This document shows, one piece after another, positions 44,387 through 53,107 of a stretch of 64,000 bases of DNA. Both the position numbers and the translations under genes were made by a program. The stretch lies in assembly GCF_004799645.1 (NCBI RefSeq), contig NZ_CP031306.1, positions 744,001 through 808,000 on the forward strand, given 5' to 3'. The number at the start of each line of letters is the position of its first letter. Positions within the stretch are counted from its first letter, which is position 1. This DNA comes from Natronorubrum bangense (GTDB lineage: Archaea > Halobacteriota > Halobacteria > Halobacteriales > Natrialbaceae). The notes beneath the pieces are model-generated. The model ran no database searches. It saw only the letters and a list, made by a program, of their open reading frames with translations, and had not been told where the DNA came from.

Positions 44387-44842
44387 ATGAACCGGAAAGT
44401 GAAACTTATCGTCGGCAGCGTCGGCATCGGCGTGCTGATCACGATACTGGCGCTGACGACGATGGGGTCGGCCGCGGAGTTCGTCACACCGACGGATCTT
44501 ACCGAGAGCGACGAACACGAGGGCGACTTCGTCAAACTCGAGGGCAACGTCCAGGCTCTCGAGGACGGCGATCCAATCGAGTTCGACGTGACTGATGGGA
44601 ACTATTCGGTCGGTGTGGTATACGACGGTGGAATGCCGGAGACGATGTCTGAAGGGCGGGTCGTCGTTGCCGAGGGACATTTCGACGGTGCTGAACTGGA
44701 GGCCAGTGACCTCACCGTCCGCGCACACGAGGGCGAACACCCTGACGACCATCCCGACACGGGGACCCATAACGAGAGCCACAACGACAGCTACGATGAC
44801 GGCTATGAAGACAGCTACGACGAAACCACCAGTGACGAGTGA
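44387..44842 (+). CDS. ccmE: cytochrome c maturation haem chaperone CcmE
   Basis: 151 residues. One N-terminal helix (KLIVGSVGIGVLITILALT) and the OB fold of CcmE with FVKLEGNVQALEDG and GRVVVAEGHFDG. The expected haem-binding residue is H114 in LTVRAHEGEHPDD, in the position of the bacterial LAKHDE motif. Many archaeal CcmE proteins use cysteine instead, so the histidine form is notable. The tail is His-, Asp- and Tyr-rich (HNDSYDDGYEDSYDE). It lies directly before the molybdoenzyme gene, with the reading overlapping by 4 bases if a GTG start is used there. Confidence 0.9.
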   Translation: MNRKVKLIVGSVGIGVLITILALTTMGSAAEFVTPTDLTESDEHEGDFVKLEGNVQALEDGDPIEFDVTDGNYSVGVVYDGGMPETMSEGRVVVAEGHFDGAELEASDLTVRAHEGEHPDDHPDTGTHNESHNDSYDDGYEDSYDETTSDE

Positions 44843-44850
44843 GACAGACA

Positions 44851-46347
44851 ATGAACCGCTCGAGTAGTCGAGACGGACTCACGCTTCTTGCAAGCGGAAT
44901 CTCGGCAGTCGCGACGTCGTTTGCGATTTATGCCACGGCTGAACTGTTCGTCGTCACATCGTTCAATCGGGTGCTCCTCGAGTACCTTCCCGGCTGGTTC
45001 ATCGCAACAGTGATCCATCGGTTCGGTGACTTCGCGCTGGAAGGCAGTTTGCTCTTTTCGGGGGTGGTGCTCTCAGTCGTCGTCGGAGCCGTTTCGCTTG
45101 CGGGATACCAACTTGGCTCGAAAGTGGTGCCGGCGAACCCGCTGCCAGCTGGGTTCGCCTTGTCGACACTGTTCGTCTTCGTCGTTCTGTTCAGTGTCGT
45201 CCGTGAGGTCGTCCCCGTCGTGGGCCCGTCCATCGTCGGCGGTGCCGTCGTGACTCTTCTGGGTGGCTTCTCGGCAATCGTGTCGACTGACGATGTGAGT
45301 ACCCAGCGACGAACACTGATGAAAACCATCGCTGGAATCGGCGTCTTCAACGTCGTCGCCCACGCTTTCGGGCTTGTTCGGCGGAGTCAGACCGAGCGAG
45401 CCGAGCGTGAACTCAATGATCGTGCGGCCCGACTCGAGGCCCAGCATATGGTTTCACAGGCAAACGAAAACGGGTTCGATGTCGAGGGGATCAAGCCGCC
45501 GGTGACCGAGATTGACGACTTCTACGTTGTCGACATCAATCCAAGCCCGCCGACGATCAACCCCACGGAATGGCAGCTCTCGATCACGGGACTGGTCGAG
45601 GAGGAACTGGTGCTCGACGTCGACGATGTCCGCGAGCCCGAAACAGTCCACCGAGCGAAGACCATTCGTTGTCTCAGCGATGATATCGATGGCCAACAGA
45701 TGGATACGGCGATCTGGACTGGCAGTCGGCTGATGGATCTGATCGATGACGCAGATCCCAACGGCGAGTACGCAATGCTCTATGGCGCAGACGAGTACTA
45801 CTACTCAATCCCATTGGCAGACCTCGAGTCCGCACTGCTCGCCTACGGGATGAACGGCTGGGAGCTGCCAGCCGAGCATGGGTTCCCCGTTCGAGTCCTC
45901 GTCCCCGACCGCTGGGGGAAACTGCAAGTCAAGTGGCTCACGGAGATCGAAATTATCGATGCCGAAGCAGGCGGCTACTGGGAGGAACGAGGCTGGCACG
46001 GGATGGGCCCAGTCAACAGCGTCACGAAGATCGATCGAATCAACCGGCCGGGAGATCACATCCAACTGTGTGGACACGCCTACGCGGGGGGACGCGGTGT
46101 CGAGACAGTCGAGGTGTCTCTCGATGGTGGCGAGACCTGGGAGGATGCGACGCTCGGAGACGCCTTGTCGCATCCGGATGCCGCACGGCAGTGGATCTAC
46201 GAGTGGGAGTCGGACGAAAGCGACGGTGAGTATGAAGTCTACGCGCGCACGGTCGACGGTGAGGGGACGACCCAACCCGAAGAGCGAACGGAACCGTTCC
46301 CAGACGGGGCAACTGGTTGGCCGAGCCGAACGATCGAGCCGAACTGA
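44851..46347 (+). CDS. membrane molybdopterin-dependent oxidoreductase (sulfite oxidase family)
   Basis: 498 residues. The first 145 residues hold four to five membrane helices. The catalytic domain follows, with the molybdenum-ligand cysteine C274 in KTIRCLSDD, then IWTGSRLMDLIDDA and WLTEIEIIDAEAGGYWEERGWHGMGP. A dimerisation-type domain ends the protein (IQLCGHAYAGGRGVETVEVS and SLDGGETWEDA). The active site may act on sulfite or another oxyanion or methionine sulfoxide. Electrons would leave through haem, which fits its place between ccmE and ccmC. The ATG at 44851 was chosen; a GTG at 44839 overlaps the ccmE stop. Confidence 0.88.
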   Translation: MNRSSSRDGLTLLASGISAVATSFAIYATAELFVVTSFNRVLLEYLPGWFIATVIHRFGDFALEGSLLFSGVVLSVVVGAVSLAGYQLGSKVVPANPLPAGFALSTLFVFVVLFSVVREVVPVVGPSIVGGAVVTLLGGFSAIVSTDDVSTQRRTLMKTIAGIGVFNVVAHAFGLVRRSQTERAERELNDRAARLEAQHMVSQANENGFDVEGIKPPVTEIDDFYVVDINPSPPTINPTEWQLSITGLVEEELVLDVDDVREPETVHRAKTIRCLSDDIDGQQMDTAIWTGSRLMDLIDDADPNGEYAMLYGADEYYYSIPLADLESALLAYGMNGWELPAEHGFPVRVLVPDRWGKLQVKWLTEIEIIDAEAGGYWEERGWHGMGPVNSVTKIDRINRPGDHIQLCGHAYAGGRGVETVEVSLDGGETWEDATLGDALSHPDAARQWIYEWESDESDGEYEVYARTVDGEGTTQPEERTEPFPDGATGWPSRTIEPN

Positions 46348-46663
46348 AGCTGCAGCCGAATTTTCACTACTGTTTATGCAGAGGCTCTTGCCGGATGTCT
46401 CATCTGCAACCCCGCATACAGCGGGTTACACGAGTATGGTTGTAAAAAGCCTCTATACAAGGGGATTATATATACCGGTATGAAAGTCGGTCGTGAAAGA
46501 CGAACGATCACGTGGATCCAGCACAGACGCTGTTTGCCCGCAACTGAAACGAGACAAATACACGAGATCACTGACAGCCAAGGTATCAGCTTCCAGTGTG
46601 GGTGTTCGGGATGAACACAGCCGTTGCGTATGTTTTTTTGTTGCCGGACGCATAGCCCCCCGT
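46348..46663. other. 316-bp intergenic stretch with hairpin and promoter
   Basis: No gene supported. AACCCCGC and GCGGGTT near 46408-46430 can pair as a terminator-like stem. A TATA-like ATTATATATACC at about 46463-46475 probably drives ccmC. A GTG at 46493 opens a 57-codon extension of ccmC that looks non-coding. Confidence 0.45.
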
Positions 46664-47410
46664 ATGGGTTCACTCGAACAGCGACTGATCGGACTCTTTA
46701 GGCGACTCTTTCGGAGCACTATCACGGGCTATCTGACGTTGCTCTTTGGCCTCGCATCGCTCGGGTTGGTGTTTGGCTATGCATCTGCCTCGATGTATGG
46801 CGTCGAACACGGGATTAACCTCATCGCGTACTGGCACATTCCCCTCGCACTGGTCGGTGGGGTTGCACTCACGGTCACGTTTGCTGGGTGTGTCCTCTTT
46901 CTGGTAACAGGAACCAGATTCTGGGAGCAGCTGGCACACGCCTCCGGAGAAATCGGCTTCATTTTCGCGACGCTCACGCTGGTCACTGGCAGCGCATGGG
47001 GTCGTGTCATCTGGAACACGTGGTGGGACTGGTCCGATATTCGGCTCGTGACATTCCTGTTTGTCTGGTTTATTTACGCCGGCTATCTGCTCATTTACTC
47101 GAGTGCAGGTGGCTCGGGACGAGTGTCACGACTCGCGTCGGTCTACGGCGTCGTCGGGTTTATTACAGTCCCAATCTCGTATGCGTCGACGCGGCTGTGG
47201 ACGACTCGACTCCACGCGCCGTCGATCGGTAACCCGGATGCTGAAGCAGCGATTTCGGCGTCCGTCCTGCTCGTCTCACTCGTTGCGTTCTTGCTGCTCT
47301 ACGTCTACTTGCTCGGAAGTCGAGTCCGCCTCCACGCGCTCACGACTCGAGTGAGTGAACTGAAAAACCGATCACAGACAGAAACGTACAAATCGACGGA
47401 AGCGAATTAA
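46664..47410 (+). CDS. ccmC: cytochrome c maturation protein CcmC
   Basis: 248 residues and six helices. The tryptophan-rich haem-handling motif is WGRVIWNTWWDWSD at 112-125, with flanking histidines H58 (YWHIPLA) and H92 (LAHASGEIG). CcmC delivers haem to CcmE. The ATG at 46664 (MGSLEQRL) gives the family length and puts the first helix near residue 20. It is followed after 6 bases by the ccmD-like gene. Confidence 0.92.
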   Translation: MGSLEQRLIGLFRRLFRSTITGYLTLLFGLASLGLVFGYASASMYGVEHGINLIAYWHIPLALVGGVALTVTFAGCVLFLVTGTRFWEQLAHASGEIGFIFATLTLVTGSAWGRVIWNTWWDWSDIRLVTFLFVWFIYAGYLLIYSSAGGSGRVSRLASVYGVVGFITVPISYASTRLWTTRLHAPSIGNPDAEAAISASVLLVSLVAFLLLYVYLLGSRVRLHALTTRVSELKNRSQTETYKSTEAN

Positions 47411-47416
47411 TCACCC

Positions 47417-47560
47417 ATGGACTACCTGTTGTTGGTCGCGTTCGGTTCGATCTTTGCAGCGCTCGTAATATACGTCCTGCACCTGCGCAGCCGACTCTCC
47501 GAGATTGAACAGCGTCTCGAGGACGTCACCACCAAGTACGACTCGGAGCACGGTGACTGA
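47417..47560 (+). CDS. ccmD: CcmD-like small membrane protein
   Basis: 47 residues: MDYLLLVAFGSIFAALVIYV then LHLRSRLSEIEQRLEDVTTK and an acidic end. One N-terminal helix and a charged amphipathic helix is the CcmD layout, though sequence is weakly conserved in the family. CcmD releases holo-CcmE from the CcmABC complex. It begins 6 bases after the ccmC stop, which is the main support. It would be missed by length cut-offs. Confidence 0.75.
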   Translation: MDYLLLVAFGSIFAALVIYVLHLRSRLSEIEQRLEDVTTKYDSEHGD

Positions 47561-48015
47561 GACGGGCTGCAGTCCCCAGTTCTCGGTGGTCTCACAGCGA
47601 TGCGAGAAGGATGCCCACGACTTCAGCCGTGGATAACTGACAGGTCGATCTCGATTGCACTGGAACGAAGCGGTTGCATGAGACCATCGACTGTGCAACA
47701 TTTTTGACGTCGCCACAGATCCATACGATTGTATCAGAACACAGTGACTGTCAACAGACTGGTATCAGACACCTTCGGCAACTCCGTCCCCCTGTCTCGT
47801 TAGCGTCGAATGTCGAAGCAGTGTGCTTATTTCAATCCAGTCCTGTGGCCAGGAAGCCGACATAAAACACTTCCGTTCAGATGGTGTCGTCGACATGATC
47901 AACGGTTGCCAGAACAGTCGTACGAACCGTCAACACCACGTTATTGTGGGCTAACAAGCGGTGATCGGCGTGGAGATTCACAACTATTAGGCTTCCACCC
48001 CGCCTCCGTCTGAGT
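47561..48015. other. 455-bp intergenic stretch
   Basis: No gene seen. It holds a CCACG/CGTGG hairpin at 47616-47633 that resembles the end palindrome of an IS1341-type element (relic), and the hemE promoter, probably just before 48016. Confidence 0.5.
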
Positions 48016-49020
48016 ATGAAAGATCTCTTCCTTGCGGCGGCCCGGGGCGAACAGACTGAACGGCCGCCAGTATGGATGATGCGACAGGCCGGGCGATACC
48101 TCCCCGAGTACCGTGAACTACGGCAGGACTACACGTTTCTCGAGGCGATCTCGACGCCCGAAGTCGCTGCGGAAATCTCGCTACAGCCCTGGGAGCGCTT
48201 CCAGCCAGACGGAATCGTTATGTACTCAGACATCCTTACGGTGCTCGAGCCGCTTGGCTTTTCCTATCATCTCGAGTCTGGCGTCGGGCCGGTCGTCGAA
48301 AACCCGGTCGAAACACCCGCTGATACGGAGCGCGACCACGGAGATGTCCGCGAACAGCTCTGGTACGTCGGGGACCTTATCGAGCGGCTCTCGGCAGAGC
48401 TCGGTTCGAAGGCGGCAGTGCTCGGCTTTGCGGGCGGTCCGTTCACCCTCGCAGCATACGTCTGTGAGGGCCAATCGTCGCGTTCTTTCATGGAGCTTCG
48501 GCGACTCCGCGCAGAACATCCAGCGGCGTTCGAACGCCTCCTCCGGGCGTTCACCGACGTGCTTATCGAGTACGTCACCTATCAAGAAGAGGCAGGTGCG
48601 GACGTAATTCAACTGTTCGATACGTACGCTGGACTCCTCTCGCCGGCAGACTACCGGGAGTTCCTGTTGCCCCTGCACCAAGAAATCCTCAACGCGGTCG
48701 ATCTCCCAACGATCATGTTTGCTCGCAACCTGAGCGGCAACCTCGACCTCCTCGCCGAGAGCGGTGCCGATGTCGTCGGATTGGACTGGACAGTCGACAT
48801 GATACAGGCTCGTGACGAACTCGGCGACATGCCGGTCCAGGGGAATCTCGACCCGGCACTGTTGTACGGCGATCCGGAGACGGTCACGGATCGAACCCGC
48901 GACATCATCGCCGACGCCGGCGATACTGGACACATCCTCAATCTCGGCCACGGCGTCGATCGAAACACGCCCACGGAGAACGTCAAAGCGTTCTTCGAGG
49001 CTGCAAAGACGGTCGAGTAA
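48016..49020 (+). CDS. hemE: uroporphyrinogen decarboxylase HemE
   Basis: 334 residues. The substrate-site motif WMMRQAGRYLPEYRELR is at about 21-37, and GFAGGPFTLAAYVCEG and LFDTYAGLLSP are the other signatures. It ends with HILNLGHGVDRNTPTENV. The enzyme decarboxylates uroporphyrinogen III to coproporphyrinogen III in the cytoplasm. It sits between the ccm genes and hemH/hemG and so supplies haem to them. Confidence 0.96.
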   Translation: MKDLFLAAARGEQTERPPVWMMRQAGRYLPEYRELRQDYTFLEAISTPEVAAEISLQPWERFQPDGIVMYSDILTVLEPLGFSYHLESGVGPVVENPVETPADTERDHGDVREQLWYVGDLIERLSAELGSKAAVLGFAGGPFTLAAYVCEGQSSRSFMELRRLRAEHPAAFERLLRAFTDVLIEYVTYQEEAGADVIQLFDTYAGLLSPADYREFLLPLHQEILNAVDLPTIMFARNLSGNLDLLAESGADVVGLDWTVDMIQARDELGDMPVQGNLDPALLYGDPETVTDRTRDIIADAGDTGHILNLGHGVDRNTPTENVKAFFEAAKTVE

Positions 49021-49043
49021 GCCACGGCGATCAGTTTCTGCTG

Positions 49044-49082
49044 AAAACGGCGTCGAGTGACTCGGGGTTACGTCCCGAGCGT
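49044..49082. terminator. stem-loop between convergent hemE and hemH
   Basis: CTCGGG (near 49061) and CCCGAG (near 49075) pair around a GTTACGT loop, between the two convergent stops. A terminator role is likely from position. Confidence 0.4.
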
Positions 49083-49084
49083 GG

Positions 49085-50149
49085 TTACTGCTGGGGTGGC
49101 AGTCCGGCGTTGAAACAGTACGTTCCCGGTTCGGAGCGACACTCACACTGGCGAAGCTGGTAGTACGACGGCTCAAAGCCTGACAGGAACGGTTCGATGA
49201 CATCGGACAGGAGCGTCGGGAACCGTGGATCGTCGTGTGGCACGGGCACTCGATATAACTCGAGTCCGACAGCTTCGGCATCCTCTCGGAGATCAATATC
49301 GAGTTCGACGAGCGTTTCAGACTGCTCGTGCATGAAACTCATCGGCTCGATGACGACGCGCTCGGCTTCGCCCTCGAGTCCTTCGACGACGTCTTCGGTT
49401 TCCGGTTCGGTCCACTCGATCCCACGGTTCGTGTGGTTCTGGTAGCCGATTTCGTAATCGTCGATCCCGATCATACTGGCGATCGTTTCGGCGTGTTCCT
49501 CGACGTACTTGTCGTAGCGGCTTCCCTCCTCGAGATACTTCGTCGGCGTCCCGTGTGCGGAGAAGACAAATACGGTTTCGGGATCCTGCAGGTCGATCCC
49601 TTCGTCCTCAACGAACGTTCTGATCCCCTCGGCTCTGAGACGATTGTAGATCGGCGCTCTGTGCCAGCCAGTGATCGCAGTAAACTCCGGCTCGTAGCCA
49701 TCGATCTCGTCGATCGATGCCTCGAGTGCGTCGATCGAGGAGACTGTCGTCGATGGGCCACACAGCGGGTAGATCGGAACTGCGATGACCGAGTCGAACT
49801 CTTCGTCAGCGAGTTCCGCGGCAACGTCCGGAATCAACGGCTCCATAAACTGCATCGCGTGATAGACGGTGACGTCGTGTCCACGGTCCGTCAGCGTCGA
49901 TGACAGCCCTTCCGCCTGTGCAGTCGCCTGCTCCTGGAGCGGCGAGCCACCGATCTCTTCGTACTCTTCCATCAGACTCGGCAAGCGCCGCTGGGCTAGT
50001 TCGCGCGAGCGCTCCCACTCTTCTTCTTCGGTCTCTGCCTCTTCGAGTGAGGCGTTATCGTGAAAGATTCGCGTTAGATACTCGAGAACCTCTTCACGTT
50101 CCGGAGTGGCCGGTTCACCGAAGTTCAACAAGACAATGCCGATTTCCAT
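49085..50149 (-). CDS. hemH: ferrochelatase HemH/CpfC
   Basis: 354 residues. The iron ligand is H199 in VFSAHGTPTKYLEEG, and PMSFMHEQSETLVELD holds the conserved glutamate. The C-terminus has CECRSEPGTYC, three cysteines in a pattern close to the iron-sulfur site of some ferrochelatases. It inserts Fe2+ into protoporphyrin or coproporphyrin. It lies 72 bases upstream of nothing on its strand and convergent to hemE; hemG follows on the same strand at the 5' side. Confidence 0.93.
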   Translation of the reverse strand: MEIGIVLLNFGEPATPEREEVLEYLTRIFHDNASLEEAETEEEEWERSRELAQRRLPSLMEEYEEIGGSPLQEQATAQAEGLSSTLTDRGHDVTVYHAMQFMEPLIPDVAAELADEEFDSVIAVPIYPLCGPSTTVSSIDALEASIDEIDGYEPEFTAITGWHRAPIYNRLRAEGIRTFVEDEGIDLQDPETVFVFSAHGTPTKYLEEGSRYDKYVEEHAETIASMIGIDDYEIGYQNHTNRGIEWTEPETEDVVEGLEGEAERVVIEPMSFMHEQSETLVELDIDLREDAEAVGLELYRVPVPHDDPRFPTLLSDVIEPFLSGFEPSYYQLRQCECRSEPGTYCFNAGLPPQQ

Positions 50150-50221
50150 ACGAGGGCGTTACGATGCGAGCGGTATAGATACTTCGAACCCGGCAGTCCG
50201 GTCACTACCGCTGGCTGACAG

Positions 50222-51487
50222 TCAGTCGTCGGTGAGTTCTGCCGCGAGTCGGGCTGCGTTTCGGACGCGCCCAGGTATTCCAGCCCGACCAACAAAATTC
50301 GAGCAGAGATGGACTCCGGATGGTAGCTCGAGATCATCCATTGCCGTCCACGACCGATCGTACGCTGGCATTCCCGGGTTCCACCGATGGACATCGATTG
50401 GTGTTGCCGGCGAGCCCGTAATCCGCTCGAACTCGGTTGCAGCGAGCGTTCCAAGCTCGTCGTCGGATCGCTCGTTCATTCGAGGATCGCTTCCGGGATC
50501 GATATAGCAGGTAAACACCCGATCCCGACCGAGAAAGCTCGCGTTCCAGGTCAAACCGCTGATCTGGGAATCTGCATGCGAGGGGACCAGCGTTCCGATC
50601 CCGTCACCATCGAACGCCGACTCGAGAAACACCATTCCGATCGGGTTATAGTTGAACCGCTGTAGCGTCGCCTCGAGATCCGAGTCAACGGATGCAAGCA
50701 GCTTCGCGCTCGTTTCTGCAGGCGTTGTCAGGATGACTTCATCGACGCGCTCGACGCCAGCATCGGTGACGAGTTCGAACCCGTCATCGACGTCCAGGAT
50801 GTCGTTAACAGCAGTCTCGAGAGCGATCGTATCAGCATGGGCATCGTACAGCCTCTGGGACAGTTGCCCAAGCCCATCTTGGAACGTACAGATCGGTGGC
50901 GTCTCGCGTCCGGACAGAACTTTTCGGCCGACCCATAGCAGCACACTCCCGTCGATTCCTGCGTTCTCGAGTGCCCGACCGAGCGAGTACTCCATCAGCA
51001 TATCCCGTGTATCAGTGCCGTACAGGCCGCTGTACAGTGGCCCGAGATATCTCCGAGCAGCCTGTCGGCCAAACTTTCGAACGAGATATTCGTCGACTGT
51101 TTCGCCTGGTTTTGCGGGACCAGTAAGCGGCTCTTTGAGAATCCGAAGCTTGCCAAGCGGGCTGAGTAGATCCGTCGTTACTGCCTCACGGACCGAGAGC
51201 GGAACAACACTGAGCTCACCATCGTGATACACGTACAGCGGTTTGGAGTCATCACCCGTTCGAAGCTGCTCACGGAGGCCGAGCTCGTCGACCATCGATT
51301 CGATCTTGGGCGTGAGTCGAAGCCGCTGGGGTCCTAACTCGAGGACGTGTCCGTCGACGTGTCGACTCCGCATGATCCCGCCCGGCTCCTGGCGCGCTTC
51401 GAACGCAACGACGTCGACGTCTCGGTCGGCAAGCGAGTGTACAAGGGACAACCCGGAGATACCGGCCCCGACGACACCGATTTTCAT
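50222..51487 (-). CDS. hemG: protoporphyrinogen/coproporphyrinogen oxidase HemG (HemY type)
   Basis: 421 residues. The FAD fold opens with KIGVVGAGISGLSLVHSLAD and GGIMRSRHVDGHVLELG, the amine-oxidase/HemY pattern. Later blocks are EYLVRKFGRQAARRYLGPLY and ICTFQDGLGQLSQRLYD. The end HLCSNFVGRAGIPGRVRNA matches the FAD-contacting C-terminus of the family. It oxidises proto- or coproporphyrinogen with O2. It is upstream of hemH on the same strand by 72 bases, so the two may share a transcript. Confidence 0.92.
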   Translation of the reverse strand: MKIGVVGAGISGLSLVHSLADRDVDVVAFEARQEPGGIMRSRHVDGHVLELGPQRLRLTPKIESMVDELGLREQLRTGDDSKPLYVYHDGELSVVPLSVREAVTTDLLSPLGKLRILKEPLTGPAKPGETVDEYLVRKFGRQAARRYLGPLYSGLYGTDTRDMLMEYSLGRALENAGIDGSVLLWVGRKVLSGRETPPICTFQDGLGQLSQRLYDAHADTIALETAVNDILDVDDGFELVTDAGVERVDEVILTTPAETSAKLLASVDSDLEATLQRFNYNPIGMVFLESAFDGDGIGTLVPSHADSQISGLTWNASFLGRDRVFTCYIDPGSDPRMNERSDDELGTLAATEFERITGSPATPIDVHRWNPGMPAYDRSWTAMDDLELPSGVHLCSNFVGRAGIPGRVRNAARLAAELTDD

Positions 51488-51718
51488 CTTAGGCCACCGC
51501 GTGATTCAACATGCTGTTGCTCGCGTCCACCTCGAGTGTCGTTGCGCCGACTCGCATATCCATTAGCGGGTGTTGCTAACTGAGCGATATAACGGTTCCG
51601 TTGTTGTGAACGATGGTGCTCGAAAGCTATGCGCAGACGTGATAGATTGCCATACCGTGGCTTCGCTGTGTGACGTCTCTCCATTCGTATTGCAGATTGT
51701 TGTATTCTATCTAGTACT
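51488..51718. other. hemG upstream region before the iterons
   Basis: 231 bases. It should hold the hemG promoter. G+C falls toward the right. No gene seen. Confidence 0.45.
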
Positions 51719-52988
51719 ACATTCTAGAATGTGGCCACAGTGCTTCCCTTCAATCATGTCACTAACTTCTCTACATCCGGCACATGCATCCCAGTATTGC
51801 ATGCCAAATGGTTCGAGACCGAATCGCGTAACAGATCTGTGCTCCGCTGTTTGACTGGTCGTTTTGCTCTTACACTCTTGAATGTAAATACTGTACTACA
51901 CTTCTATCATGTCACTAATCTCCCTGCATCCGGCACATGCATCCGAGTATTGCTTGCCAAGCAGTTCGGGATCGAAACCCGCACCAAGTCTATGGTCCGC
52001 TGTTCGACGCAGTTCGCCAGTATACTGCCTGTTTTGTCCTTACATTCTTGAATGTAAGTACAGTGCTACACTTCTATCATGTCACTAATCCCTCTGCATC
52101 CGGCACATGCATTCACGTATTGCTTGCCACGTAGTTCGGGATCGAAATCCGTAACGAGTCTGTGATCCGCTGTTCGACGTAGCTCGCCAGTATACTGCTC
52201 GTTTTGCACTTACATTCTTGAATGTAGGTACAGTGCTGCCCTTCTATCATGTACCAACTTTACTACATCTATCACATGCATTCCAGTACTGCATGTCAAG
52301 TGTTCGGGATCGAATTCCGAAACAAGTCTGTGTCCGCTGTTTAAATACAGTTCGTCAGTATACTGTTCGGTTTTCACATTCTTGGATGTGATTACTTTGG
52401 ATATATGTATTCATGTCATGAATGTCTCTACCTCGTTTACATGCACCAGTGTCATAGCTCAACCATCTCTGAGTCGCGACGTTTTGATAACGCTGTTTGA
52501 CGTCGATCTGTTCGGCATAGCTATTTTACTATGCCAACATTTCTATTCCTACATTCTCAGATGTATCCACAGTGTAGAGATTCAATCATTTCTGGAATTG
52601 TACTACTCTCACCACAGGTATTCTGGTACTGCTCCCCAACGAAATCTGGGTCGCGGTGTTACGACTCTCCGCAGCAAAGATATTACATTCTCAAATGTAG
52701 ATACATTACGGAAGGTCACTCATGTAGTACATCTCGATCGTTGTGGAGGCAATTCTCCGTGAGCTGTTCAGCCAGTCGATCGACTCGCGATTCGTACGGA
52801 CTACTCTGCTTACATTCTGGAATGTAAGTACATTATCCACACTCTGATTCTCGGTGTCTCGAGTACGAACAGATGTGTTCCAGAGTGCACGTCAGCTAGC
52901 TATCTCAAATTTCGCGATCTCGACTCCGGATGACGTTCAACAACGCTAAAGACCGTGACAATACTTCTCCTTTCACATTCTCTCACGT
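51719..52988. repeat. iteron array: about nine palindromes in ~160-base tandem units
   Basis: The 14-base palindrome ACATTCTNGAATGT and close variants recur at 51719, 51872, 52042, 52212, 52376, 52551, 52685 and 52812, with a decayed copy at 52975. Spacings are 153, 170, 170, 164, 175, 134, 127 and 163. In the first four units the DNA between palindromes is also repeated: TATCATGTCACTAA, GCATCCGGCACATGCAT, GTTCGGGATCGAAA and CAGTATACTG occur in order. Later units keep mostly the palindrome. The array stops about 120 bases before parA. This is the structure of a plasmid centromere or iteron origin. It has no coding capacity. Confidence 0.85.
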
Positions 52989-53107
52989 GCTGCACTTAGT
53001 TACTGTTCAGAGATGATAGAATGTGCATACGTATTCTCTTGTCGTAACCTTCCCACAATGATTTCTTTCCGCTACATTTTATACTATGGCCGCGTGAACA
53101 GTCAGCT

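Noticed and set aside
48226..49296. 356-codon minus-strand frame across hemE
   Set aside because: Antisense to hemE, which is unambiguous; no domains in the antisense product.
51719..52988. Possible CRISPR array because of regular repeats
   Set aside because: The repeated part is a 14-base palindrome plus much of the 160-base unit, spacers are not unique 30-40-mers, and no cas genes adjoin.
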